53,453 nt of DNA from Gemmatimonadales bacterium (GTDB taxonomy: Bacteria; Gemmatimonadota; Gemmatimonadetes; Gemmatimonadales; JACORV01). The notes under the pieces were generated by a model that made no database searches, was not told the origin of the DNA, and saw only the letters and a list, made by a program, of their open reading frames with translations. Below are positions 1 to 10,869 of the stretch, piece after piece. A program made the position numbers and the translations under genes. Every line of letters begins with the position of its first letter. Positions within the stretch are counted from its first letter, which is position 1. The stretch is taken from contig JAUYOW010000329.1 in NCBI GenBank assembly GCA_030697825.1, forward strand, positions 1-53,453, written 5' to 3'.

Positions 1-1281
1 GGCGGGTTCGGGGGGTTCTATACTGCGCTCGGGCTGGAGCGGCGGCTGCGCGGGCGCGCGCACCAAGTCACGCTCGTTTCCCGCGAGAACTACATGCTAT
101 ACACGCCGCTGCTCCCCGAGGCCGCCGCCGGGGCGCTGGAGCCGCGGCACCTCGTCGTGCCGCTGCGCACCGCGCTCCGGCGGACGAACATTGTGGTCGG
201 CGCCGTCGTCGCGCTCGACGTCGGGAATCGGTCGGTCACGGTACGGCCGGCCGAAGGCGCGGACCGCGCGTTGACGTTCGATCACCTCGTCTTCGCGCTC
301 GGGAGTGCCACCCGCATGCCGGCGAGCGTGCCCGGCCTCGCTCAGCATGCGATCGGATTCAAGAGCCTGGCCGAAGCGATCTACCTTCGGAACCGTCTCC
401 TCGCGCACCTGGAGTTGGCCGACGGGACGCCTGACGATGCGACGCGGCGCAAGCTCCTGACGTTCGTCTTCATCGGCGGCGGATACGCGGGCGTCGAGGC
501 GGCGGCCGAGCTGCACGCGATGGCGAACGACGCCCTTCGCTTCTACCCGAACCTGCGCCCGGAGATGACGCGGTTCGTGATACTCGAGGCGTTGCCGTCG
601 ATCCTGCGCGACCTCGGCGACGCATTCGCGCTCCGGGTGCAGCGGCGGCTGATCGAGAAGGGGATCGAGATCCGGGTCGGCACGACGCTGCGCGAGGTGC
701 GCGCCGACGCGGTCGTGCTCTCGAACGACGAGGTCGTGCCGACGGATACGGTGGTCTGGACGGCGGGGGTGGTCGCGAACCCGCTGGTGGCCGGCATCCC
801 GGGCGAGAAGGACCCCAAGGGACGCATCGTCACCGCCCCGGACCTTCGCGTGCCCGGTACCGACGGCCTATGGGCGCTCGGCGACAGCGCCGCGGTGCCC
901 GATGACAAGGCGGGCGGGCAGGCGGCGCCGGCCACCGCGCAGCACGCCCTGCGCCAGGCTCGCACGCTCGCCCACAACATCGCGGCGACCCTGGACGGCG
1001 GAACGACGCGCCGCTTCGCGCACGGCAACCTCGGCATGCTCGCCGCGCTCGGCAACTACGACGGCGCCGGGCGGCTGCTCGGCGTACCGGTGCGAGGGTT
1101 CCTGGCGTGGTGGCTGGTGCGCACCTATCACCTGCTCCAACTCCCGACGCTCGCGCGCAAGGCTCGCGTGGTCATCGACTGGACGATTGCGCTCTTCTTT
1201 CCCCGCGACCTCGCGCAGCTCGGGAGCCTCGGAAGCGTGCGGCCGGAGGCGCGAAGCGATAGCTTCGAGCCCAGGGAATGA
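1..1281 (+). CDS. ndh: Type II NADH:quinone oxidoreductase (NDH-2), 5' end cut by window edge
   Basis: The reading frame is open from base 1 and reads GGFGGF, the end of the first FAD-binding Rossmann motif, so only a few N-terminal residues are missing (426 codons seen; the family is about 400-450). A second dinucleotide motif, FIGGGYAGVEAA, lies near nt 470-505 and should bind NADH. ALGDSAAV near nt 880-900 is the usual C-terminal FAD contact. The tail, with FLAWWLVRTYHLLQLP and a hydrophobic amphipathic end, is the typical membrane-docking region. The enzyme passes electrons from cytosolic NADH to the quinone pool without pumping protons. Its stop overlaps the next start (ATGA at 1278), so the two genes are translationally coupled. 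Family assignment is firm; the true start is outside the window. Confidence 0.93.
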   Translation, partial: GGFGGFYTALGLERRLRGRAHQVTLVSRENYMLYTPLLPEAAAGALEPRHLVVPLRTALRRTNIVVGAVVALDVGNRSVTVRPAEGADRALTFDHLVFALGSATRMPASVPGLAQHAIGFKSLAEAIYLRNRLLAHLELADGTPDDATRRKLLTFVFIGGGYAGVEAAAELHAMANDALRFYPNLRPEMTRFVILEALPSILRDLGDAFALRVQRRLIEKGIEIRVGTTLREVRADAVVLSNDEVVPTDTVVWTAGVVANPLVAGIPGEKDPKGRIVTAPDLRVPGTDGLWALGDSAAVPDDKAGGQAAPATAQHALRQARTLAHNIAATLDGGTTRRFAHGNLGMLAALGNYDGAGRLLGVPVRGFLAWWLVRTYHLLQLPTLARKARVVIDWTIALFFPRDLAQLGSLGSVRPEARSDSFEPRE

Positions 1282-1955
1282 GCGACCAGCCGAACGTTCC
1301 AGCCTCCAGGCCGCCGACGGCGGAGCGCCGAGACATCACGATCGAGGCGCTGTCGTCGCTCTTCGCGGTGGGCCGGCTCGAGCTGGAGGAGTTCGAGGCG
1401 CGGGTAGACCGTGCCATCCGGGCCGAGACGGTGGCCGACCTCGACCAGCTCGTCGCCGACCTCGCGCCGACGGGAGAGCACCGGACGGCGCCGGTGCCGG
1501 CGCCGCCGCGCGAGCCGATGGGCCAGGATCTCCCGCGAGGGAGCCGCGCCACCATCGCGGTGTGGAGCGGCACGCAGCGCAATGGCCGCTGGTTCCCCGC
1601 CCCGCGCCACGTCGGCATCGCCCTCATGGGTGGGTTCGAGCTCGACTTCCGCGAGGCGGAGCTGGGACCCGGGACAACCAACGTCTACCTCTACGCGCTA
1701 TTTGGCGGGATCGGCGTGATCGTGCCGCCGGACCTGGATGTCGAAGTGAGCGGCATGGCGATCATGGGCGGGCTGACGCACCTCGCGTCGCACCCCGAGC
1801 GCCTGGAGTCGCAGCGGCCGCGCTTGCGCATCCACGCCTACGCGCTCATGGCCGGGGTCGATGTGAAGGTGCGGTTGCCAGGCGAGACGGCCAAGGAGGC
1901 GCGCCAGCGCCGGCGCAGTGAGCAGCGCCGGCTGCGCGGCGGAGACGAGGAGTAG
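1278..1955 (+). CDS. DUF1707 (SHOCT-like) plus LiaF-like C-terminal domain protein
   Basis: A 225-residue protein. Residues about 17-65 (RDITIEALSSLFAVGRLELE, then EEFEARVDRAIRAET) match the DUF1707 pattern of a short helical hairpin. Residues about 105-180 (ALMGGFELDFREAELG, LFGGIGVIVPPDLDVE, MAIMGGL) match the repeated glycine-rich beta strands of the LiaF/cell-wall-active-antibiotic-response domain. There is no transmembrane segment or signal peptide, so it is probably cytosolic or membrane-peripheral. LiaF relatives restrain envelope-stress kinases, but no partner kinase is adjacent, so the role is unknown. The start codon overlaps the stop of the NDH-2 gene (ATGA), placing it in the same operon. 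The tail is rich in Arg (QRRRSEQRRLR). Confidence 0.8.
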   Translation: MSDQPNVPASRPPTAERRDITIEALSSLFAVGRLELEEFEARVDRAIRAETVADLDQLVADLAPTGEHRTAPVPAPPREPMGQDLPRGSRATIAVWSGTQRNGRWFPAPRHVGIALMGGFELDFREAELGPGTTNVYLYALFGGIGVIVPPDLDVEVSGMAIMGGLTHLASHPERLESQRPRLRIHAYALMAGVDVKVRLPGETAKEARQRRRSEQRRLRGGDEE

Positions 1956-2040
1956 GCGTTAGGCTGCGAGGAAGGCTGTGAGGCTTCGCCCCTCACGGCA
2001 CACCGATCATGTCCACCTCGGGTTCCGGTCTCAGGCGCGC

Positions 2041-2080
2041 GGCCAACGGCTAACGCCTAACGGCCAACGGCCAACGGCTA
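2041..2080. repeat. Heptanucleotide tandem repeat, consensus GGCYAAC
   Basis: Five and a half consecutive 7-mers: GGCCAAC, GGCTAAC, GCCTAAC, GGCCAAC, GGCCAAC, GGCTA. The array lies in the 122-bp gap between two converging genes and runs into the stop codon (2078-2080) of the S9 peptidase. A single GTTAGGC sits at 1958-1964, on the far side of the gap. The words resemble integron core sites, but the strict tandem arrangement is that of a short satellite. Confidence 0.8.
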
Positions 2081-4285
2081 TCTCTCCGCTACCGCGGTCC
2101 CCAGCCTCGTCGCGAAGAACTCCGCCGCCGCGCGATACGCCGCCAGCCAGTGTTCGTGCCTGAGGAAGTCGTGTACGTCATCCGGGAAGACCAGCTGCTC
2201 GACGCTCACGCCCCGCCGGCGCAGCCGCTGGACCAGATCCACCGTCTGAGAGAAGTCCACGTTGCGGTCGTCGTCGCCGTGGATGAGGAGCACCGGCGAG
2301 CGCCACCGTTCGATGCTGCCCACCGGCGATGCCTGCCGCATCCGCGCGACCATCGAATCGGGAAGCTGCATCGGCCGCGCGTCGGGGTTCCCGCTCCGCG
2401 ACCAGTCGTGGACGCCGTGCAGGTCCACGCCCGCGGCGAACAGGTCCGAGTTACGCGCCAAGCCGAGAGCGGTGAGGTAGCCGCCGTACGACCCGCCCCA
2501 CAGGCCGACGCGCGCCGGGTCCACGTCCGTTCGTGACCGCAGGTACGCCGCCGCGGCCAGCACGTCCGAGTATTCCGAGGCCCCGTCGCGCCCCGTTCGC
2601 GGCGCCTGCCGGAAGGCCCGCCCGTAGCCGGTGCCGGACCGGTAGTTCACCGAGACGACGACGAACCCGCGGCTCGCCAGGTACTGATTGAAGGCGTAAC
2701 TGTTGTGGTAGTAGTACCGGTAGTGCCAGCCCAGCAGCATCTGCCGCCGCGGACCGCCATGGAAGAACATCACGGCGGGACGCCGCCCCCCCTCCGTCCC
2801 GCGCTCAGGCGGAAGGAACAACTGAAGATGGACCTCGGTCGAGTCGGATGCGCGGACGATGACCTGCTGTGGCTCAACCAGCTGCTCGGCGGGGAACGCC
2901 GTGGGCGCCCGCCATCCCGCCATCGGCTCGGGGCCTGCTCCGGCCGGCATGATGGATGGAGTGGCGGGAAGGCGCGCGTCCGATCTGAGGAGCGCGAGCG
3001 TGCTGTCCGCGAGCGGCCTCGGGCTCCATTCGATGGCGTCGCCCGACGTCACGTTGTCCACCGGACCGCCCGACGTAGCCACGCGCTGGATGTGCCGCCG
3101 GTCGATGTCACCGCAGTTGGTCGTCAGGTACGCGAGGCGCCGGTCCCCGGTCAATGCGACGTCCTCGACCTCGCAGCCTTGAGGAGTGAGGCGCGTCGCC
3201 TCGCCGCCCGCCGCGCCCATCGAGTACAGACCTAGCCAACCGCCGAGTTCCGCGGCGAAGAGCAGTCGGTCGTCCGCGGCCCATTGCAGCACCCATTCGC
3301 CGGAGTTGCCGGGCAGCGCGCCGTCGGGCGTGGCCGGTGCGCGCCAGGCCTCGCGGGTGGTGCCGGTCGCGGCATCCGCGACCATGATGGTCCAGGGCGG
3401 CACGGTGGTGTCCGAGGCCGCGGGCGTGGCGGGACCCGAAGCCGACGTGGACCCGGGACGCCTGACGAACGCGAGCCTCGAGCCGTCCGGCGACCAGCGG
3501 GGGAAGTCGTCGCGGTCCACCGTAGGCGCGATCCAGCGGAGTGCGTTCCGCCGCACCTCGTACACGCCGATGAAGCTGTGGTCGTCGCGCCCGCTGACGA
3601 AGGCGAGCGATCGGCCGTCCGGCGACCAGACCGGCCGGGCGCTCTGGCCTCGCGCCCGGAAGAGCACCCGCGGCGGGCCGGCCGCTCTGAGCGGAGCGAC
3701 CCGCATGGTGTCGCGCAGCACGAACGCGACGAGGTCTCCCGCGGGCGAGGCCGCAGGGTGGGCGCCGTCGCCCAGGCGCCGAGGCGCGCCGCCCGCGACC
3801 GGCACGAGCCACACCGCCTGGTCCGAGCCGCCCGGATCACTGGTCGGATTGACGGGGACGTCGGCGGACCAGTTGGAGCCGGGCGCGCCACCGCGGACGT
3901 ACAGCAGCGCGCGGCCGTCAAAGGTCCAGGTGAGGCCGGACAGTTCCTGCCCGTCGTCGGCGGTGTAGCGGGTGAGCCGGCGGGCGCGGAACGCGGGCGC
4001 CTCCGCCACCCAGACATTGCGCCGCCCTTCCTCGTCCCCGATCCACGCCACGCGCGCGCCGTGCGGCGCCGCGACCATATCGGACGGGAACGGTGCGCTG
4101 AGGATGTCGGCGAGGGTGAACACTCCAGGATCGGCACGCCCGCGCTGGGCGAACGCCGCGCGTGGATCGAGAGCGATGCCGATGGCCATCGCGACGATCG
4201 TCAGCGCCGCTCCGCCCGCCAGGCCGGTCAGCAGCGTGCGGGCCGAAACCCGCCCCATCAGGACGCCGCGTTTACTCGCGCTCAT
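2078..4285 (-). CDS. S9 family peptidase (prolyl oligopeptidase / dipeptidyl-aminopeptidase type)
   Basis: 735 residues. The N-terminus has a basic stretch then a hydrophobic segment ending AAFAQ, so it is exported or membrane-anchored. Residues about 60-470 are TolB/WD40-like beta-propeller repeats (VWSPDGRSLAFVSG, RWSPDGSRLAFVR). The C-terminal alpha/beta hydrolase carries GGSYGG with Ser599 as nucleophile, Asp673 in HGDDDRNV and His705 in DDVHDF, a complete S9 triad. It is expected to cleave short peptides in the periplasm. It overlaps the upstream porin-like gene by 14 nt and is last in a coupled run with the histidine kinase and PilT-like genes. Confidence 0.9.
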   Translation of the reverse strand: MSASKRGVLMGRVSARTLLTGLAGGAALTIVAMAIGIALDPRAAFAQRGRADPGVFTLADILSAPFPSDMVAAPHGARVAWIGDEEGRRNVWVAEAPAFRARRLTRYTADDGQELSGLTWTFDGRALLYVRGGAPGSNWSADVPVNPTSDPGGSDQAVWLVPVAGGAPRRLGDGAHPAASPAGDLVAFVLRDTMRVAPLRAAGPPRVLFRARGQSARPVWSPDGRSLAFVSGRDDHSFIGVYEVRRNALRWIAPTVDRDDFPRWSPDGSRLAFVRRPGSTSASGPATPAASDTTVPPWTIMVADAATGTTREAWRAPATPDGALPGNSGEWVLQWAADDRLLFAAELGGWLGLYSMGAAGGEATRLTPQGCEVEDVALTGDRRLAYLTTNCGDIDRRHIQRVATSGGPVDNVTSGDAIEWSPRPLADSTLALLRSDARLPATPSIMPAGAGPEPMAGWRAPTAFPAEQLVEPQQVIVRASDSTEVHLQLFLPPERGTEGGRRPAVMFFHGGPRRQMLLGWHYRYYYHNSYAFNQYLASRGFVVVSVNYRSGTGYGRAFRQAPRTGRDGASEYSDVLAAAAYLRSRTDVDPARVGLWGGSYGGYLTALGLARNSDLFAAGVDLHGVHDWSRSGNPDARPMQLPDSMVARMRQASPVGSIERWRSPVLLIHGDDDRNVDFSQTVDLVQRLRRRGVSVEQLVFPDDVHDFLRHEHWLAAYRAAAEFFATRLGTAVAER

Positions 4286-5080
4286 ACACCACGCCCGCCG
4301 CGGCCCATGGCAGCACCCTGCGCGCGGAGCCGCCGGCGGCCCCGTTCGAGCCCCGCACGTAGCCGGACGGCACGACGGTCAGGTAGCCGGCGAGCTGGAG
4401 GCGCACCGCGCCTAACTGCCGGTAGACCGGCACACCGATCTCCACCCCGGACATCCGGTCGCCGAAGCCGCTCGGCGGCCCGTACTCGTCGAGGTAGTCC
4501 ACCTGGACGTAGGGCTCCGCCGACCACCGTCCCCCCGCCCAGGCGAGCGTGTGCTGCACCCAGAGATTGACGCTGTTCCCCACGCCGGACCCGTGGCCGC
4601 GCGCGTACGTGAGCGTCGCGTAGCCTCCGCTCCAGTTCCGCGTAACCGAGGCGACGAACTCGCCCGACATCGCGGGCGACAGTGAGTCCGGGCCTTCGGG
4701 CGACGGCTCCGTCTGGGTGCCTGGCATGACGTACAGGAGGTACCCGAACCCGACTTCCCACGCGCCGCGCACCTCGCGGCGGAAGGTCAGGCCGAGCTGC
4801 GCCTCGTCCAGCTCGGTCTGACGGTCGAGCGCGCTGGTGGTGAAGGCGTTGAACCCGAGACCGGAGGGAAGCGTCACCTCGACGTAGGGCTGGAAGGCCG
4901 GCTTGGCGCGCGACAGGTCGTAGCCACGCCAGGCGTAGCGCGAGACGACCCGCGCTTCGGCATAGACCTCGAGCTTCGGCGCCGAATCGGCCTCGGCCGC
5001 CGCCTGGGCGTGCAGACGCGGCACGATGGCGAGGAGCGCGCCGCCGACGAGCGCGGGCCGAAGCCGGCGGATGCCGAGGC

Positions 5081-5084
<4 letters not shown>
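4272..5084 (-). CDS. Putative outer-membrane porin-like beta-barrel protein (TorF-like)
   Basis: 270 residues, GTG start overlapping the kinase stop (GTGA). There is an N-terminal signal peptide ending at RLHAQA. The body has alternating hydrophobic/polar strands with aromatic girdles (RYAWRGYDLSRAKPAFQPYV, LEVYAEARVVSR, EVGFGYLLY), as in small porin families of the TorF/DUF type, and finishes on a strand AAGVVYERE. The opening VSRYAWRGYDLS is characteristic of TorF-like putative porins. The substrate is unknown. Position between a membrane sensor kinase and an exported peptidase suggests a shared envelope or nutrient function. Barrel assignment is fairly safe; the family name is from motif memory only. 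Confidence 0.7.
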
Positions 5085-7626
<2,542 letters not shown>

Positions 7627-7630
<4 letters not shown>

Positions 7631-9150
7631 TGCTGGACGTTCTTCAGAAAGCTGAGGTCGTGTCCCTTGGCCTTGAGCATCGCCTCCAGAGCGCTCTTGT
7701 CCACGGATTTTATCCACGCCTCGTGCGGCTCCACGAGCTTCTTCTCCACGGCGTCGAGCAGCGCGTCGTTCAGCGTCACCATGCCGATCTTCTTGTTGGT
7801 CTGCATCATGGACTGGATCTGGAAGGTCTTTCCCTCGCGGATCAGGTTCGCGATAGCTGGGATGTTGAGCAGTATCTCCCGCACCGCCACGCGCCCGCCG
7901 CCGATCTTCTTGCAGAGGATCTGCGCGACCACCCCCTTCAGGGACTCCGAGAGCATGACGCGGATCTGGCTCTGCCGGTCGGCGGGGAACTGGTCGATGA
8001 TGCGGTCCACGGTGGACGGGGCGGTCGTGGTGTGCAGCGTCCCGAAGACGAGGTGTCCGGTCTCGGCGGTCTCGATCGCGATGGCCACGGTCTCGAGGTC
8101 GCGCATCTCGCCCACCAGCACGATGTCCGGGTCCTCGCGCAGCGCGGCGCGCAGCGCCCGCTTGAACGAGTCGGTGTGCAGCGACACCTGCCGCTGCGTG
8201 ATAACGCAGCTCTTGTTGGGGTGCACGAACTCGATCGGGTCTTCGATCGTGATGATATGATCGGTGCGCTTGCGGTTGACGAGGTCGATCATCGCCGCGA
8301 GCGTCGTGGACTTGCCGGAGCCGGTGGGGCCGGTCACCACCACCAGGCCCTTGCTCAGGAAGCAGAGCTTCTGCACGTCCTCGGAGAGGCCCAGCTCCTC
8401 CACGGTCATGATCTTGGTCGGGATGACGCGGAAGGCGGCGGCCGGACCCTTGCGGTCGCGGAGCACGTTGGCCCGGAAGCGCGCCAGGTCCAGGATCTCG
8501 TACGCGAAATCGCTGTCGTTGGTCTCCGCGAATTCCTTCCGGTTCCGCTCCGGCATTATGGAGAGGAGGAGGGCCTGCACCTCGTCCACGGTGAGAGGCT
8601 CGTAGCCCTCCAGCCGCTCCATCACGCCCGACTTGCGGATGATGGGCGGCTCGCCGACGCGCAGGTGCAGGTCGGACGAGCCCGACTTGACCAGCCTCTG
8701 GAGCATCTCCTGGATGCGCTCTTCCGCGGCGTCGGAGGCCTCGACCGCCTGGCGGGTCGGCGCGGGCGCGGACTGCATCGGCGGCAGGTTGCCCTCCACG
8801 CCCATCCGCGCTTCCATCGGCATCGAGATCGCGGCTGACGAGCGGCGGGCGCGCGCCGGCGACACCCTCACCCGCACGTCCTCTCCGGCGTGCAGGATCT
8901 CCACGTCCACCCGCTGGCCTTCGAGCGCGTAGCCGAACGCCATCCGCGACTCGGCGTCGAGGTGGTCCTTCATCCCCTCCGGCGCGATCTCCCGCACCAG
9001 CGCCATGACCTTGGGTCTGGTCAGGACCTCCTTGGTGACGGGCCGGTCCGCGCCGTCCACCTCGAGGACGACCGCCGCTCCGCTCTCGAGGCGCACGCAG
9101 CCGGCGCCGTGCTCGAACATCACCTGGATGAACTTGTCGAGAATGGCCAT
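7627..9150 (-). CDS. pilT: PilT-family type IV pilus retraction ATPase with extra N-terminal domain
   Basis: 507 residues from the ATG at 9150. From about residue 135 it is a canonical PilT: SSDLHLRVGEPPIIRKSG, Walker A GPTGSGKST, the Asp box IITIEDPIEFVH, Walker B IVLVGEMRDLETV, and the His box FGTLHTTTA, ending with the PilT-type IREGKTFQIQSMMQ. PilT hexamers depolymerise the pilus. The usual length is about 350 residues. The extra 130 N-terminal residues look like a divergent second copy of the PilT N-terminal (PAS-like) domain (GAGCVRLESGAAVVLEVDG), linked by a Pro-rich stretch. The gene follows a small K/E-tailed protein and precedes a hybrid kinase, suggesting surface or chemosensory control of motility. 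No other pilus genes are in the window. Confidence 0.9.
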
Positions 9151-9176
9151 CGGTGGGTGGATCCCCGGGTTCGCGA

Positions 9177-9593
9177 CTAGTGGCTGCCGGACGCCGCTTG
9201 CTTCTCCTTCTCCTTCTCCTTCTCCTTCTCCTTCTCCTTCTCGCCCTTCTCCCGCTTGTCCGTTTCGACGATCGCTTTCATCGTGCGCTCGATCAGCTGC
9301 TTCAGCGCGATCGAGCCCTCGCGGATGGTGCGGGACCGCTGCATCTGGTTCCCGCGCCCCGCGGCCACTCCCAGCATCCCGGCATGATCGGCGACGAAGC
9401 CGAGGTTCTTGATCATGGCCTGCTGACGGATCTGGCCCAGCGTGCGCGTCATCTGCGACAGGTACATGTCGGCGCCCTTGTTGGCCTTCGCGTACTGCTC
9501 CACCAGGGCCGTGATGTGGTCGCACCTCTTGAGCACGCTCTCCAGGAACTCGTATTCCTCGGCCGCCTTCGCGGACAGCTTGATTCCAGCCAT
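9177..9593 (-). CDS. Small helical protein with Lys/Glu-repeat tail
   Basis: 138 residues from the ATG at 9593 (a TTG two codons upstream is possible). The body is mainly alpha-helical (KAAEEYEFLESVLKRCDHIT, TLGQIRQQAMIKNLGFVADH). Near the C-terminus is a charged KEKEKEKEKEKEK run encoded by a 6-nt tandem repeat, followed by QAASGSH. No family recognised. It directly precedes the PilT-like ATPase with a 26-nt gap on the same strand, so it may be a pilus or motility accessory protein; this is inference. No Shine-Dalgarno is visible, but a TAGGAT box sits 5 nt before the ATG, consistent with a leaderless start. Confidence 0.72.
   Translation of the reverse strand: MAGIKLSAKAAEEYEFLESVLKRCDHITALVEQYAKANKGADMYLSQMTRTLGQIRQQAMIKNLGFVADHAGMLGVAAGRGNQMQRSRTIREGSIALKQLIERTMKAIVETDKREKGEKEKEKEKEKEKEKQAASGSH
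9201..9242. repeat. Hexanucleotide tandem repeat CTTCTC x7 inside a gene
   Basis: Seven perfect CTTCTC units (read on +) encode the alternating Lys-Glu tail of the small protein at 9177-9593. Because the unit is 6 nt, slippage would change tail length by two residues without breaking the frame. Confidence 0.9.
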
Positions 9594-9598
9594 CCACA

Positions 9599-9604
9599 AT
9601 CCTA
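9599..9604 (-). promoter_or_regulatory. Candidate -10 box (TAGGAT) for a leaderless start
   Basis: On the minus strand TAGGAT lies 5 nt before the ATG at 9593, and no ribosome-binding site is present. A TANNNT box at this distance would place the transcript start at or next to the start codon. There is no clear -35. Confidence 0.3.
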
Positions 9605-9711
9605 CTGCGCCCGCGCGGCTACGTCCAACGCGGAATGACGGAAGAGGAGAGGAAAGAGGGGAGTGGGCAGCGGGGGGAGCGAGACCGGATCGCGAGCCGT
9701 CAGGAAACCTC

Positions 9712-9828
9712 CTAGCAGACCAGCCGGTAGGCGAAGGGACGGAAACCGGTGCCCTGCACCGCCCCGGAAACGGTGATGCGGGCCGCGACGGCGCGCGGCA
9801 CGTTCACCGACTCCGGAACCGCGCTCAC
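9712..9828 (-). pseudogene. hypF: Truncated hypF (acylphosphatase-like N-terminus only)
   Basis: A GTG start overlaps the hypB stop (GTGA), exactly as expected for the next gene of a hyp operon. The 38 codons contain ITVSGAVQGTGFRPFAYRL, the hallmark start of the HypF acylphosphatase domain (consensus R.V.G.VQG.GFRPF.YRL). They then end at a TAG at 9712-9714. HypF is normally about 750 residues and makes the thiocarbamate that becomes the cyanide ligands of [NiFe] hydrogenases. The rest of the protein (zinc fingers, YrdC-like and carbamoyltransferase domains) is not in the 118 bp before the next gene nor elsewhere in the window. This is either a genuine truncation or rearrangement, or an assembly join. 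Confidence 0.75.
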
Positions 9829-10511
9829 AGCGCCGCTCGCACGTGATGGTGCCCCGCGGTCTTCGCCCTGACCCGCCGCTCGATCCACTCGACGACGCGG
9901 GCAACCCCTTCGCCAGTGCGGCACGACACTGGGAAGATGTCCACGCCCGGGTGCACGTCACGGGCGGCGGCCACCGCCTCGTTGTAGTCGAAGTTGGTGA
10001 AGCCGAGGAGGTCCACCTTGCTGACGACGATGAGGTCGGCGCGCCGGAACATGAGCGGGTACTTCTTGGGCTTGTCGTGCCCCTCGGCGACGGACAAGAG
10101 CATCACCGCGTCGTCCTCTCCGAGGTCGAATTCGGCCGGGCAGACCAGGTTGCCGACATTCTCGATCAGCAGCACGTCGATGCCGTCGCGCACCACGTGG
10201 TGGATGGCGTGGTGCACCATGCGCGCGTCCAGGTGGCACGCGCCGCCGGTGTTGATCTGCTGCACCGGCACGCCGAGCCGCGCGATGCGCTCGGCGTCGG
10301 CACTGCCGACGATGTCACCCTCGATCACGGCCACGCGGAGGTGCCGGGCGAGCGCCGGCACCAGCCGCTCCAGCAGCGACGTCTTTCCCGCGCCGGGGCC
10401 GCTCATCAGGTTCACCGCGTAGGTGCCGCACGAGGCCAGGACGTCGCGGTTCTCCTTCGCGAGCTCCGAGTTCGGCTCGAGGAGCCCGGACTTCAGGTCG
10501 ATCTCATGCAT
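9825..10511 (-). CDS. hypB: Hydrogenase nickel incorporation GTPase HypB
   Basis: 228 residues from the ATG at 10511, overlapping the hypA stop by 8 nt. P-loop GPGAGKTSLL near residue 37-46; GDIVGSADAERI switch region; the metal-site motif GGACHLDARMVHHA (Cys and His ligands); IENVGNLVCPAEFDLGE; and the NKxD-type base motif VSKVDLL. HypB with HypA delivers nickel to the hydrogenase large subunit after the Fe(CN)2CO group is installed. There is no N-terminal His-rich nickel store; a short His run (GHHHVRAAL) is at the C-terminus. The hypF stump follows directly. Confidence 0.96.
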   Translation of the reverse strand: MHEIDLKSGLLEPNSELAKENRDVLASCGTYAVNLMSGPGAGKTSLLERLVPALARHLRVAVIEGDIVGSADAERIARLGVPVQQINTGGACHLDARMVHHAIHHVVRDGIDVLLIENVGNLVCPAEFDLGEDDAVMLLSVAEGHDKPKKYPLMFRRADLIVVSKVDLLGFTNFDYNEAVAAARDVHPGVDIFPVSCRTGEGVARVVEWIERRVRAKTAGHHHVRAAL

Positions 10512-10869
10512 GGCAGGGCACCTCCACATCCTCGACCTCGAGCTTCCGGACTTCCAGCTCCCGGCCGCTAGCGATCTCGGTACGCTCCGACCCACAGGCC
10601 GGGCACCGGAAAACGTACTCCTCCACCGGGTTCGTCGCGCCGCAGGCCGCACAGGCGACGGTGAGCGGCACGACCTCGAAAACCAGACGGGCGGCCTCCA
10701 GCCCCGTGCCGCGGGCCAGGCACCCGAACGCGAAATCGAGGGCGTCGGCGCACACGCCGGACATCGCACCGATTCGAACGTGGATCTGGCGCACCGGGCC
10801 GTGCGGCACGGTCTCGAGACGATCGATCACACACTCGATGAGCTGCAGAGCTATGCCGGCTTCGTGCAT
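10504..10869 (-). CDS. hypA: Hydrogenase maturation nickel metallochaperone HypA
   Basis: 121 residues from the ATG at 10869, which has a strong Shine-Dalgarno (GAGGAGG). It starts MHEAGIA; the MHE N-terminus with His2 and Glu3 binds nickel. The zinc domain is CAACG and CPACG (two CxxC pairs). HypA hands nickel to the large subunit together with HypB. The start lies within the end of the protease gene and the stop within hypB, so the three are translationally coupled. The length is normal for the family (about 113-120). Confidence 0.95.
   Translation of the reverse strand: MHEAGIALQLIECVIDRLETVPHGPVRQIHVRIGAMSGVCADALDFAFGCLARGTGLEAARLVFEVVPLTVACAACGATNPVEEYVFRCPACGSERTEIASGRELEVRKLEVEDVEVPCHA

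Noticed and set aside
2041-2080. CRISPR array or attI/attC site
   Set aside because: Seven-base units without spacers and no palindromic arms of attC length.
9600-9711. Remainder of hypF downstream of the premature stop
   Set aside because: Read in all frames, this 112-bp purine-rich gap shows no HypF motif.
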